Shown: in pieces, positions 1 through 7,327 of the stretch | Position numbering within the stretch: position 1 is the first letter of the stretch | How the letters are laid out: each line of letters starts with the position of its first letter | Made by a program: the position numbers and the translations under genes | Assembly: GCA_035938015.1 (NCBI GenBank) | Contig: DASZHJ010000508.1 | Span: 1-14,712, forward strand | Length of the DNA stretch: 14,712 nt | Reading direction: 5' to 3' | DNA from: DASZHJ01 sp035938015 | Lineage (GTDB): Bacteria; Pseudomonadota; Alphaproteobacteria; ATCC43930; CGMCC-115725 | Notes under the pieces: generated by a model | What the model was told of the DNA's origin: nothing | What the model saw: only the letters and a program-made list of their open reading frames with translations | Database searches by the model: none

Positions 1-1978
1 CAGCGGCCTGCTCAGCGTGCGCTCGACCAGCGACGACGCTGCCGGCATCTACCTCGCGGGTACCTCGACCTTCCTGGGCGGCATCACCAACAGCGGCACC
101 ATCGGCGTCCTCGCCGCGGGAAGCGAAAGCTCGGCCGTCGGCATCTACGGCTCCTTCATGTCGACCTTCACCGGCGGCATCATCAACAGCGGACGGATCA
201 CCGTCACCTCGGAAGACGACGCGCTCGGCATCTATATCGGCGACGTCTCGACATTCCTGGGCGGCATCACCAACAGCGGCACCATCATCGTCTCGGCGAC
301 GGATGACGACGCCGCCGGCATCTACGCCACCGGCTTCACTACCTTCAACGGCGGGATCACCAACAGCGGCCTGATCAACGTCAGCGCCCATAATACGGCC
401 TTCGGCATCTACCTTGAGGGCGTCTCGACCTTCGTGGGCAACATCGTCAACAGCGGCACCATTCTCGTGGTCGGATTCCCGTCTGACTCCGCCTTTGGCA
501 TCTACGCCGAGAGCGTCAACACCTTCGTGGGTGGCGTTTTCAACAGCGGCCTGATCAACGTCAGCTCGGAAGACGAAGCGCGCGGCATCTACGTCGGCGA
601 CATCTCCACATTCCTGGGCGGGATCAGCAACAGCGGCACCATCCTCGTCAACTCATCGGGCTCCGGGGCCGCAGGCATCTACGTCAGCGATGTCGGAACC
701 TTCAGCGGCGGCGTCAGCAACAGCGGCCTGATCAGCGTTTCGGCGAAATCGACGGCGTACGGCATCTATGTCGGCAACCTCCAAAGCTTCAGCGGCGGGA
801 TCGCCAACAGCGGAACCATCCTGGTCACGGGGGACGCCTTCGAGGTCGCGGCCGGCATATACGCCGTCGAAATGGCGACCTTCTTGGGCGGCATCTCCAA
901 CAGCGGAAAGATCGAGGTCCTGCAGGGCAACGACGCCGATGCCTTCGGCATCTATGTCGGCTCCACGTTCGGGACCTTCAGCGGCGGGATCCTCAACAGC
1001 GGCCTGATCAGCGTGTCGGCGGTGACGGACGAAGCGGTCGGCATCTATGTCGGCGGCATCTCGACCTTCATCGGCGGCATCTCCAACAGCGGGACGATTC
1101 TCGTCCAGGCGACGGGCTCGGGCTCGGCCTACGGCGTCTACGCTACCGTCTCGACCTTCCTGGGCGGCATCTCCAACAGCGGGCTGATCAGCGTGACCGG
1201 CCAGAGCTATGCCGCGGGCATCTTCGTCCACCTCTCGAGCTTCAGTGGCGGGATCAGCAACAGCGGCACCATCCTGGTGCGCTCGCACGGCTCCGACGCC
1301 AGCGGACTCTTTATCAGCATCAGCACCTTCAGCGGCGGGATCAGCAACAGCGGCCTGATCCACGCAATGAGCGACAACGTCAGCGGCGATAGCGCCTTCG
1401 GCATCGCTGTGAGTGCGAACACCTTCGTCGGTGGAATCGGCAACAGTGGCATTGTGATGGCCGACGGTGGCACCACTGCGCACGGTATCTACGTCAACGC
1501 CAACACCTTCCTCGGCAACATCGTCAACAGCGGAACTGTCATCGCCAGTGGCCAGACCAGTAAGGCGTTCGGCCTCTACCTGCGTGTCACCACATTCTCG
1601 GGCGGCATTACCAATAGCGGCCTCATCGCCGCCACTGCGGGCGGCGACACTGCCTACGGCGTCTACATCAGTGCCTCCATCTTCAACGGCGGTATCACCA
1701 ATTCCGGCACAATCTTGGCGTCTGGTGTCACCTCGAAGGCGATCGGAATCTATCTCCGCGGCAGCACCTTCTCCGGCGGCATCACCAACTCTGGACAGAT
1801 CCTTGCCGCGGCCCCCACGGCCTTCGGCATCTACACATCCGTCGTGACCTTCGCGGGCGGCATCACGAACAGCGGCCTGATCTCCGGCGTGGGTACCGCG
1901 CTCGGCAAGGGCATCGGCATCTACCTCGATCCGCCGACCTTCCTCGGCAATATCGCCAATACCGGCACCATCATCGGC
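1..1978 (+). repeat. In-frame tandem array of about 90-bp units in the autotransporter passenger
   Basis: Twenty-two copies of the core F-x-G-[GN]-[IV]-x-N-[ST]-G can be counted from 68 on, preceded by one cut unit at the edge. Unit starts are 27-32 codons apart. The residue after NSG alternates between Thr and Leu along most of the array; in the first nine units the Leu-type units are exactly 29 residues and the Thr-type 30-32. The first units are the most regular; from unit 15 the V ending the core becomes A or G. DNA identity between units is highest over the segment encoding NSGLIxVS. Spacing is protein-coding and there are no unique spacers, so this is not a CRISPR array. Confidence 0.93.
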
Positions 1979-4237
1979 AAGGGTGGCTCTGGCAGCGAAG
2001 CGATCGACGGCAGCCTGGTGTTGAACTCCTTCACCATCAACAATACCGGCGGCACGATCCTCGGCGGCATTGCGCTCTCCAACAACACCGCCCTGTCCGA
2101 CGTGGTGAACGTCAATGGCGGTCTGGTGCGGGGCGGCATCACCGGAGCCTCGGCCACGGTCAATCTGACCACTGGCACCGTGGAGGTACCGACCACCAAA
2201 GCGATCGGCGCTGGCGCCGCGGACGGCGGCACGCAGATCGCGGCCTTCAATATGACTGGCGGCAACCTGCAGCTCGACGTGACCCCGAATCCGTCGCCAC
2301 CCAACCATGCGCCGCTGAGCAACGGCTACATCTCGGCGCTTAACGTCAACGTCACCCACGGCAACTTCGTGGTGGGCGTGCAGCCCGGCGTCTATGCCCC
2401 GACCACGATCTACAGGGACGTGATTGTCGGCAACGTCGCCGCCGCGCAAGGCGCCGGATTTGTGACGAACTTCGACCATGTCTTCACCACCTCGGGCGTG
2501 CTCGGGGCACAGCTGTTGCCTGACGATGCAGGCCCGGCCGGTGCCGCTACGGACCCGACCACGAACAACACCGAGGACCTCAAGCTGACGTTTATCGGCT
2601 TCGGCGCGGGCTTCGTGTTCAACGGACCCAACCCGAACCTCGGCCAAACCCCGAACGAGCAATCGGCCGGCGGCGCGGTCAACGGGCTTATCAACTTGCC
2701 GCCGGCAGCTCCGCTGGTGGGTGCCCTGTTCCCGCTCAGCGGCCAGACGCTTCTCACGGCGTTGGATCAGCTGGGCGGCGCGCAGTACGCGGACGACTTC
2801 AACCTGATGTCGGGCTCGCCGATTTTCACCTCCGACAGCGTCCAGACGCTGCTCTGGGCGCGGGGCTCCGGCGGCAACAGCCTGGCGAGCGCCCGGCTCG
2901 GGCAGTCGGGCATGCAGGTCGCCAGCGCCGGTCAGGTGCTCACCGATGCCGGTCAGCAGACCGCGCAAATCCCGGCCGGCGGCCCGTCCGCCGAGCACTG
3001 GAGCGTGTGGGGCCGCGCCTATGGCGTGTTCAGCAACGTCGACAACCAGCGGACGCCCAACGTGGTGCCGGGGTACTCCGAGAACCGGTACGGCGGGATC
3101 ATTGGCGCTGACTACAGCTTCAATAACAACTGGCTGGTGGGCGCCGTCGCGAACTACTCGCACGATCAGGCGGACTTCAACCTCGGGGCCGGCAACACCA
3201 AGGTCAATTCCTACCTGTTCGGTCTCTACGGCCAATACCGCCAGGGCCCGTGGTACGTGAACGCCATCGGCAGCGGCGGGTTCAGCGACTACACGAGCAT
3301 CCGGAACATCTCCTCGCCGATACCGGCGACCGCGAATGCCAGCTATCACGGCGAGAACTACGGCGGCTACGTGGAGGGCGGCTGGGACTTCCCGATCCAG
3401 AGCTTCAAGGTGACGCCGTTCCTCGGGCTCGGATACTTGCATCAGACCATCGATCAGTTCACGGAGACGGGTGCCGGGCTCGAAAACCTGACCGTGAAGG
3501 GCGACGAGGACTCCCTGCAGACCTCGCTCGGCGTCCGTGCCTCCACCACGTTCCAGGTGGGAGACGGCTGGCTCACGCCGGAAGTGCGCGCGGCCTGGCA
3601 GCATGAGTTCCTGGATCAGCAACAGACGATCACCAACGCCTTCGTGGTGAACCCGGGCACGACCTTCCAGATCCGGGGTCCGCAGTTCTCGCGGGAGTCC
3701 GGCATCATCGGCGCCGGCCTCACCTACACGATATCGCCAAGCGCCAAGGTGTTCGTCGATTACGACTTCAAGGCGAACAGCGACTTCACCTCCCACATGG
3801 TCTCGGGTGGCGTGAAGTGGACCTTCGGTGCGGCTCCGGCGCCACCGCCTCCGCCGGCTCCGCCACCGGTGCCAGCAGCGCAACCGGCGCCGCCACCGCC
3901 CTCGCAGGTTCAGATGTTCGTGGTCTACTTCGACTTCGACAAATCGGTGCTGACGCCTGAGGCGGTCGGGATCATCCGACAGGCGGCCGACACGTTCAAA
4001 CGGACGGGCGCGGTCACCATCAAGGTGGACGGCTACACCGACCTCGCGGGCACCGCGAAGTACAACATCGGCCTCTCCAAGCGGCGTGCCGATGCGGTCC
4101 GCGGCGAGCTGGTGAAGGACGGCGTGCCCAACAACTCCGTCGCCGAGGCCTGGCACGGGAAGGACAACCCGGCAGTGCCGACGCCCGACGGCGTGCGCGA
4201 GCCCCGCAACCGTCGCGCGACGATCGCTCTGCCCTGA
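1..4237 (+). CDS. Autotransporter with beta-solenoid repeats, barrel and C-terminal OmpA domain (5' partial)
   Basis: The frame is already open at the left edge, within a repeat unit, so the signal peptide and start are missing; the GTG at 17 lies inside the repeat pattern and is not a start. Order of parts: 22 full units of 27-32 residues with core TFxGGIxNSGxIxV...GIY (to about 1980), typical of a surface-exposed beta-solenoid passenger; a Gly/Asn/Thr-rich junction (about 1980-2990); an autotransporter barrel from the WSVWGRAYG segment (about 2999) to GGVKWTF, whose Phe codon is 3824-3826, the usual last residue of such barrels. The protein then continues through an Ala/Pro-rich linker (about 3827-3904) into an OmpA-type domain (about 3905-4237) with YFDFDKS, GYTD and NIGLSKRRADAV, including the Asp and Arg that in OmpA bind diaminopimelate of peptidoglycan. 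Topologically the extra domain would sit in the periplasm and anchor the barrel to the wall. Function of the passenger (adhesion is common in the family) is inference. A strong terminator follows the stop. Confidence 0.93.
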   Translation, partial: SGLLSVRSTSDDAAGIYLAGTSTFLGGITNSGTIGVLAAGSESSAVGIYGSFMSTFTGGIINSGRITVTSEDDALGIYIGDVSTFLGGITNSGTIIVSATDDDAAGIYATGFTTFNGGITNSGLINVSAHNTAFGIYLEGVSTFVGNIVNSGTILVVGFPSDSAFGIYAESVNTFVGGVFNSGLINVSSEDEARGIYVGDISTFLGGISNSGTILVNSSGSGAAGIYVSDVGTFSGGVSNSGLISVSAKSTAYGIYVGNLQSFSGGIANSGTILVTGDAFEVAAGIYAVEMATFLGGISNSGKIEVLQGNDADAFGIYVGSTFGTFSGGILNSGLISVSAVTDEAVGIYVGGISTFIGGISNSGTILVQATGSGSAYGVYATVSTFLGGISNSGLISVTGQSYAAGIFVHLSSFSGGISNSGTILVRSHGSDASGLFISISTFSGGISNSGLIHAMSDNVSGDSAFGIAVSANTFVGGIGNSGIVMADGGTTAHGIYVNANTFLGNIVNSGTVIASGQTSKAFGLYLRVTTFSGGITNSGLIAATAGGDTAYGVYISASIFNGGITNSGTILASGVTSKAIGIYLRGSTFSGGITNSGQILAAAPTAFGIYTSVVTFAGGITNSGLISGVGTALGKGIGIYLDPPTFLGNIANTGTIIGKGGSGSEAIDGSLVLNSFTINNTGGTILGGIALSNNTALSDVVNVNGGLVRGGITGASATVNLTTGTVEVPTTKAIGAGAADGGTQIAAFNMTGGNLQLDVTPNPSPPNHAPLSNGYISALNVNVTHGNFVVGVQPGVYAPTTIYRDVIVGNVAAAQGAGFVTNFDHVFTTSGVLGAQLLPDDAGPAGAATDPTTNNTEDLKLTFIGFGAGFVFNGPNPNLGQTPNEQSAGGAVNGLINLPPAAPLVGALFPLSGQTLLTALDQLGGAQYADDFNLMSGSPIFTSDSVQTLLWARGSGGNSLASARLGQSGMQVASAGQVLTDAGQQTAQIPAGGPSAEHWSVWGRAYGVFSNVDNQRTPNVVPGYSENRYGGIIGADYSFNNNWLVGAVANYSHDQADFNLGAGNTKVNSYLFGLYGQYRQGPWYVNAIGSGGFSDYTSIRNISSPIPATANASYHGENYGGYVEGGWDFPIQSFKVTPFLGLGYLHQTIDQFTETGAGLENLTVKGDEDSLQTSLGVRASTTFQVGDGWLTPEVRAAWQHEFLDQQQTITNAFVVNPGTTFQIRGPQFSRESGIIGAGLTYTISPSAKVFVDYDFKANSDFTSHMVSGGVKWTFGAAPAPPPPPAPPPVPAAQPAPPPPSQVQMFVVYFDFDKSVLTPEAVGIIRQAADTFKRTGAVTIKVDGYTDLAGTAKYNIGLSKRRADAVRGELVKDGVPNNSVAEAWHGKDNPAVPTPDGVREPRNRRATIALP

Positions 4238-4253
4238 GCTCGGGGGGACGACC

Positions 4254-4293
4254 GAATGCGGCCGGAGGGCGACCTCCGGCCGCATTCATTTTT
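4254..4293 (+). terminator. Intrinsic terminator of the autotransporter gene
   Basis: A perfect inverted repeat with 15-bp arms (4254-4268 and 4273-4287) encloses a GCGA loop of the GNRA type and is followed directly by A and five Ts (4289-4293). It starts 16 bases after the autotransporter stop. The stem is very GC-rich, so termination should be efficient. It insulates the autotransporter from the next two small genes. Confidence 0.9.
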
Positions 4294-4310
4294 GGCTGAC
4301 GTGCGGTCGC

Positions 4311-4338
4311 TTGACCTCGCGGGCTAGATCGTCACAAT
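4311..4338 (+). promoter_or_regulatory. Probable sigma70-type promoter for the small membrane-protein pair
   Basis: TTGACC (4311-4316) and CACAAT (4333-4338) are separated by 16 bp and match five and four of six consensus positions. The pair lies just after the terminator and about 35 bases before the ATG at 4373, which gives a leader of roughly 28 nt. Position and context make it the best promoter candidate in the window; it is unproven. Confidence 0.5.
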
Positions 4339-4372
4339 CGCGCCGCGGCGCAACGGATTGGATTTGTGGGGC

Positions 4373-4747
4373 ATGTGGACTCTCAAGAACACGATCGGGT
4401 TTTGGGTGGCAACGGGCCTGGCGCTACTCGCGGTGCTGCTGGTAGTCGTCGATGGCTGGCTTGTGACCTCGAACGCCTCGATCCGTGACGCCGTCAATGG
4501 GCGACAGCAGTACATCAATCAATCGGCTCAGCTGCAGCGGCTGTATCAGGAGCTTCTCAATGAGCTCGGATCGCTCGCGCTGAAGAACAACACGGCCATC
4601 CGCCAGCTCCTGGCTGAAAGCGGCATCACCATCGTAGGCCCGGCGCAGCCGGCGGCCCCCGCTCAAGCGGCCCCGGCGAATTCCGCAACCGTTCCAAATT
4701 CCACGACCGTTCCAAATCCCGCAACCGTTCCTCTGAAAAAGCCGTGA
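4373..4747 (+). CDS. Small single-pass membrane protein with Pro/Ala/Thr tail, unknown function
   Basis: A 124-residue protein I do not recognise. The N-terminus MWTLKNT is short and basic, followed by a hydrophobic segment (about residues 8-28), then a polar, Gln/Leu-rich helical stretch (about 35-85) that could form a coiled coil, and a low-complexity tail of Pro, Ala, Asn and Thr (about 90-124). By the positive-inside rule the bulk should face the periplasm. I chose the ATG at 4373; TTG codons at 4358 and 4364 are in frame but would leave only a very short leader behind the promoter at 4311-4338. No strong ribosome site is seen. The stop overlaps the next gene's GTG, so the two are likely co-translated. 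The next protein has the same layout and weakly similar residues in the helical part, suggesting an old duplication. Confidence 0.75.
   Translation: MWTLKNTIGFWVATGLALLAVLLVVVDGWLVTSNASIRDAVNGRQQYINQSAQLQRLYQELLNELGSLALKNNTAIRQLLAESGITIVGPAQPAAPAQAAPANSATVPNSTTVPNPATVPLKKP
4685..4732 (+). repeat. 18-bp tandem repeat in the tail of the small membrane protein
   Basis: Two 18-bp units (4685-4702 and 4703-4720) and a 12-bp partial copy (4721-4732) share the core ACCGTTCCAAAT or its start. They encode the hexapeptide pattern ATVPNS / TTVPNP / ATVP. Because the unit is a multiple of three, copy-number change would lengthen or shorten the tail without breaking the frame. Confidence 0.75.
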
Positions 4748-5082
4748 CCATGCAAGATGATGCCGCGATGCCCGGGCAATACTCGGTCTATATCCCGGTC
4801 CTGATTGGTCTCGTAGCGCTCGTGGGGTTGCTGGCGTTCCAGGGCGTGGAGCTCTGGCAGAATCACGGTGGGCTCATCGCCCAGCGGGAGGGCCAGAACT
4901 CCGCGATCGAGGCGTCGGACAAGCTGCGCCTGCAGCTCCGGACCATCGCGGGCAAGACCGCGGATCTCGCGCAGAAGGGCGATCCCGACGCGAAGGCCGT
5001 GGTCGACGCTTACGCCAAGCGCGGACTTCAGTTCCTGCCGCCGAAGGCTCCGGCTGCCGGCACACCCGCCCCGAAGCCCTGA
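4744..5082 (+). CDS. Second small single-pass membrane protein, unknown function
   Basis: A 112-residue protein with no recognised family. The start is GTG at 4744, which overlaps the previous stop as GTGA, a common translational-coupling arrangement; ATG at 4750 is a possible alternative two codons later. The N-terminus is acidic and lacks a signal-peptide n-region. A hydrophobic segment spans about residues 16-35, then comes a charged helical stretch (about 45-95) with LRLQLRTIAGKTADLAQK, and a short tail rich in Pro and Ala ending APKP. Layout and the motif pattern L-A-x-K followed by a Gly-hydrophobic strand and a Pro turn parallel the upstream protein. A small inner-membrane accessory or scaffold role is a guess; its place right after a cell-wall-anchored autotransporter is suggestive but the terminator and promoter between them argue for separate expression. 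Confidence 0.75.
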   Translation: MTMQDDAAMPGQYSVYIPVLIGLVALVGLLAFQGVELWQNHGGLIAQREGQNSAIEASDKLRLQLRTIAGKTADLAQKGDPDAKAVVDAYAKRGLQFLPPKAPAAGTPAPKP

Positions 5083-5752
5083 TTTCCCAGACCCTTGGGG
5101 TCGCGACCGCCGCCTGAGGCCCCCGAGCCATTAGAGCGGTTCGCGGCGAGTTGGAATCGCATTCCCGGAGCGATGACGAAGGAAAGGCCAACTCTGCTTG
5201 AAATGCCGGGCGCTCCCGATTGTTCAGGCCACCTCTACGCCTCTGGGGTAGAACCGGTTCATTCGGACGGCCGGTGAACCGCCGGCGCGTCCACCGCCAT
5301 GCCGCTCGGGATCGGATCGAGAACCCATGGGCCACGCCTGCCGAGATCGCCTGTCGCTGCGTGCTTGCGAGCCGAGCCGTCGGAATCTGAAGGCGCCGGA
5401 GGCGGGTCGCCGGAGACCGAACCCAAACCTGGGCGCCGGGCCGATGCCCAACCCATTGATGTTCCTGGCACTTGGTGGCTCGCCGAAGCGCGGTGGGTCT
5501 TGCGGAGAACCGTCAAAACCGCGTCAAACCAGCCGGAATCGCCGCGAATTGCGCGAAAAACCCGCACCGCCGAGACGTTACGCCCGGGGACGTTGCGACA
5601 GACTCAACGGGCGCAACCGATCCCGGAATGGCTCACTCATCGATACCGCTATGCCTGGGACTCGGACGGGGAGTATGAGTTCGAGGCGCAGCTTAAAATT
5701 CGCCGAGGGCCTGAATTTTTCTTCCAATGAATTCAATAGTCCGGACCGAGCC
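5083..5752. other. 670-bp intergenic region without a convincing gene
   Basis: Several frames stay open here because of high GC, but none has family-like sequence, a good ribosome site or normal composition. Visible elements are a short GACCC-TTG-GGGTC hairpin (5090-5102) without a T-run, just after the stop of the small membrane-protein pair; a repeat-like stretch at 5128-5170; an inverted repeat CGGTTCA/TGAACCG (5255-5261 and 5275-5281); and an AT-richer patch at about 5690-5740 directly before the TPR gene, which may contain its promoter, although I find no good -35/-10 pair. Confidence 0.6.
5128..5170. repeat. Candidate dispersed intergenic repeat element
   Basis: The segment begins TTAGAGCGGTTCGCG and contains TTGGAATCGCATTCC, in which GGAAT-CGC-ATTCC is a perfect small palindrome (5153-5165). 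The general form, an AGAGCGG...TTGGAATCG motif between genes, resembles intergenic repeats that I recall from several alphaproteobacterial genomes. Only one copy lies in this window, so the repeat nature is not shown here. Confidence 0.3.
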
Positions 5753-7309
5753 ATGACCGGTCGCGCCGATCTCGCCCAGGCGCAGGCGCTGCTGGGCGCG
5801 GGGCGATTCGCCGAGGCTGAGGCTCTTTGCCACGCCGTTCTGGCCCGCAACACCGGCCATGCCGGAGCGTGGCTCCTCTTGGGTGTGATCGCGCTGCAGA
5901 CAGGAAATTTGCTCTACGCGGAAGCCACGGTGCGACGATCGCTGTCGCTTCGGCCGGAGAGCGCGGATGCCGTCGCGGCATTGGCTGCGGTTCTCACGCG
6001 CTCGGGCCGCCCCGCGGAGGCGGAGGCGTCGCTGCGTGCCGTTGGCCCCATGCAGGGACCGCGCGCGGCGACTGCCCAGGTGGAGCTCGCGGAGTTGCAG
6101 CGGGAGCGGGGCGCACTCGCCGAGGCCGAAGCGACGCTTCGGCAAGCGCTTGCTGCCGATGGTTTCAGTGCGGAAGCCTGGCACGCCCTCGGCCTTCTGC
6201 GCCAGGCGCAGGGCGAGATGGCCGCGGCGGAGGCGAGTTTCAAGCGCGCGCTCGAGCTCGAGCCGAACTTCGTCGCTGCTTGGATCAATCTGGGCTCGCT
6301 CAAAGCCGGGCTCGAGAAATTCGACGAGGCGATCCCGCTCTATGATCGCGCGCTCGCGCTCGCGCCCGATCACGCGGCCGCGCACTGGAACCGTGCGCTC
6401 GCATTGCTGACGCTGGGCGATTACCCCGCGGCATGGCGCGATTACGACTGGCGCTGGCGCATCCCCGAGCTCGTGCAGAGCGCGGAGGTCAAGGTGCTCG
6501 CGCGCCGCTGGCGCGGTGAGCCCGTTGCCGGCAAAACCGTTCTGCTGCACTCCGAGCAGGGGATCGGCGACACCATTCAGCTCGCCCGCTATGCGCCGTT
6601 GGCGGCGCGGCAAGGCGCACGCGTGATCCTCGCCGTGCAGCCCGTGCTGGTATCGCTCCTGGCCCAGCTGCCGAACCTCGAGCGGGTCATGTCCGTCGCG
6701 GACCCCTTGCCGCCCTTCGATCTGCAAGCGAGTTTGCCGGATTTGCCCGGCCTTTTCGGCACGTCCCTCGCGAGCATCCCTGATGCCCGCGGCTATTTGC
6801 GGCCGGACCCGGCGCGCGCCGAGCGCTGGAGCGCGCGCTTCCGCGCCGAAAGCCGCCGCAAGGTCGGGCTGATCTGGGCCGGTAATCCTCGGCACCGGGA
6901 CGATCGCTATCGCTCGATCACGCTGGCGATGCTGGAGCCGCTGCTCGGCCGCGACGATGTCGCCTGGTTCAGCCTGCAGGTCGGCGAGCGCGCCAAGGAT
7001 CTCGCCGCCGTGTCCCAGGCGCCCGTCATCGACCTCAGCGGCGATCTCTCGGACTTCTCCGAAACGGCGGCGGCGCTGTCGCAGCTCGATCTGCTGATCT
7101 CCGTCGATACCGCCGCCGCTCACCTCGCGGGCGCGCTCGGATGTCCGACGTGGTTGCTGATCGCGCGCCAAGCGGATTGGCGCTGGATGCGCGATCGCGC
7201 GGACAGTCCGTGGTATACGAGCTTGCGTCTTTTTCGCCAGCAGCGCCAAGGCGACTGGGCCCCCGTGATCGCCGGCGTGGTCGCCGCGTTCACCCAGCTG
7301 CCGCAATAG
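5753..7309 (+). CDS. TPR protein with family-9-like glycosyltransferase domain
   Basis: A 518-residue protein. Six TPR units of about 34 residues plus a partial seventh fill roughly residues 1-240, with the usual pattern (AEAxxxLGxxxxxxGxxxxAExxxRxALxLxP). The C-terminal half is a GT-B-fold glycosyltransferase-like domain related to heptosyltransferase-type GT9 enzymes: HSEQGIGDTIQ with GIGD at about 270-273, WAGNPRHRDDR from about 375, and DTAAAHLAGALG from 452, followed by the WYTSLRLFRQ and GDW motifs. Such proteins are thought to transfer sugars to protein or glycan acceptors in the cytoplasm; donor and acceptor are not predictable here. The frame is open back to 5327, but those 142 codons are Arg/Pro-rich with no domain, while the ATG at 5753 begins exactly with the first TPR helix, so I chose it although its ribosome site is weak. 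No signal peptide. It ends 18 bp from a convergent gene for a protein of the same architecture. Confidence 0.87.
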   Translation: MTGRADLAQAQALLGAGRFAEAEALCHAVLARNTGHAGAWLLLGVIALQTGNLLYAEATVRRSLSLRPESADAVAALAAVLTRSGRPAEAEASLRAVGPMQGPRAATAQVELAELQRERGALAEAEATLRQALAADGFSAEAWHALGLLRQAQGEMAAAEASFKRALELEPNFVAAWINLGSLKAGLEKFDEAIPLYDRALALAPDHAAAHWNRALALLTLGDYPAAWRDYDWRWRIPELVQSAEVKVLARRWRGEPVAGKTVLLHSEQGIGDTIQLARYAPLAARQGARVILAVQPVLVSLLAQLPNLERVMSVADPLPPFDLQASLPDLPGLFGTSLASIPDARGYLRPDPARAERWSARFRAESRRKVGLIWAGNPRHRDDRYRSITLAMLEPLLGRDDVAWFSLQVGERAKDLAAVSQAPVIDLSGDLSDFSETAAALSQLDLLISVDTAAAHLAGALGCPTWLLIARQADWRWMRDRADSPWYTSLRLFRQQRQGDWAPVIAGVVAAFTQLPQ

Positions 7310-7327
7310 TCTTTATATAACAATGCA

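Noticed and set aside
1..1978. Possible CRISPR array because of regular repeats
   Set aside because: The units are in-frame protein repeats with diverged DNA, lengths that vary by whole codons, and no unique spacers.
653..4285. 1210-codon open frame on the minus strand, opposite the autotransporter
   Set aside because: It is Arg/Asp/Gly/Val-rich, repeats only because the sense strand does, and has no family motif. High GC and the repeated codons of the sense gene keep the antisense frame free of stops.
5090..5102. Hairpin terminator after the small membrane-protein pair
   Set aside because: The stem is only 5 bp and no T-run follows; it is mentioned only as part of the intergenic region.
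5299..5730. 143-codon plus-strand open frame in the intergenic region
   Set aside because: Unusual composition, no ribosome site, no recognisable motif; it overlaps other equally open frames, as expected for GC-rich non-coding DNA.
5327..5752. Upstream extension of the first TPR-glycosyltransferase frame (142 more codons)
   Set aside because: The added sequence is Arg/Pro/Gly-rich without a domain or signal peptide, while the ATG at 5753 opens directly into the first TPR helix.
7310..7327. Bidirectional terminator between the convergent genes
   Set aside because: The 18-bp gap is AT-rich but has no inverted repeat beyond the ATGCAT hexamer at its end, so no terminator can be supported.
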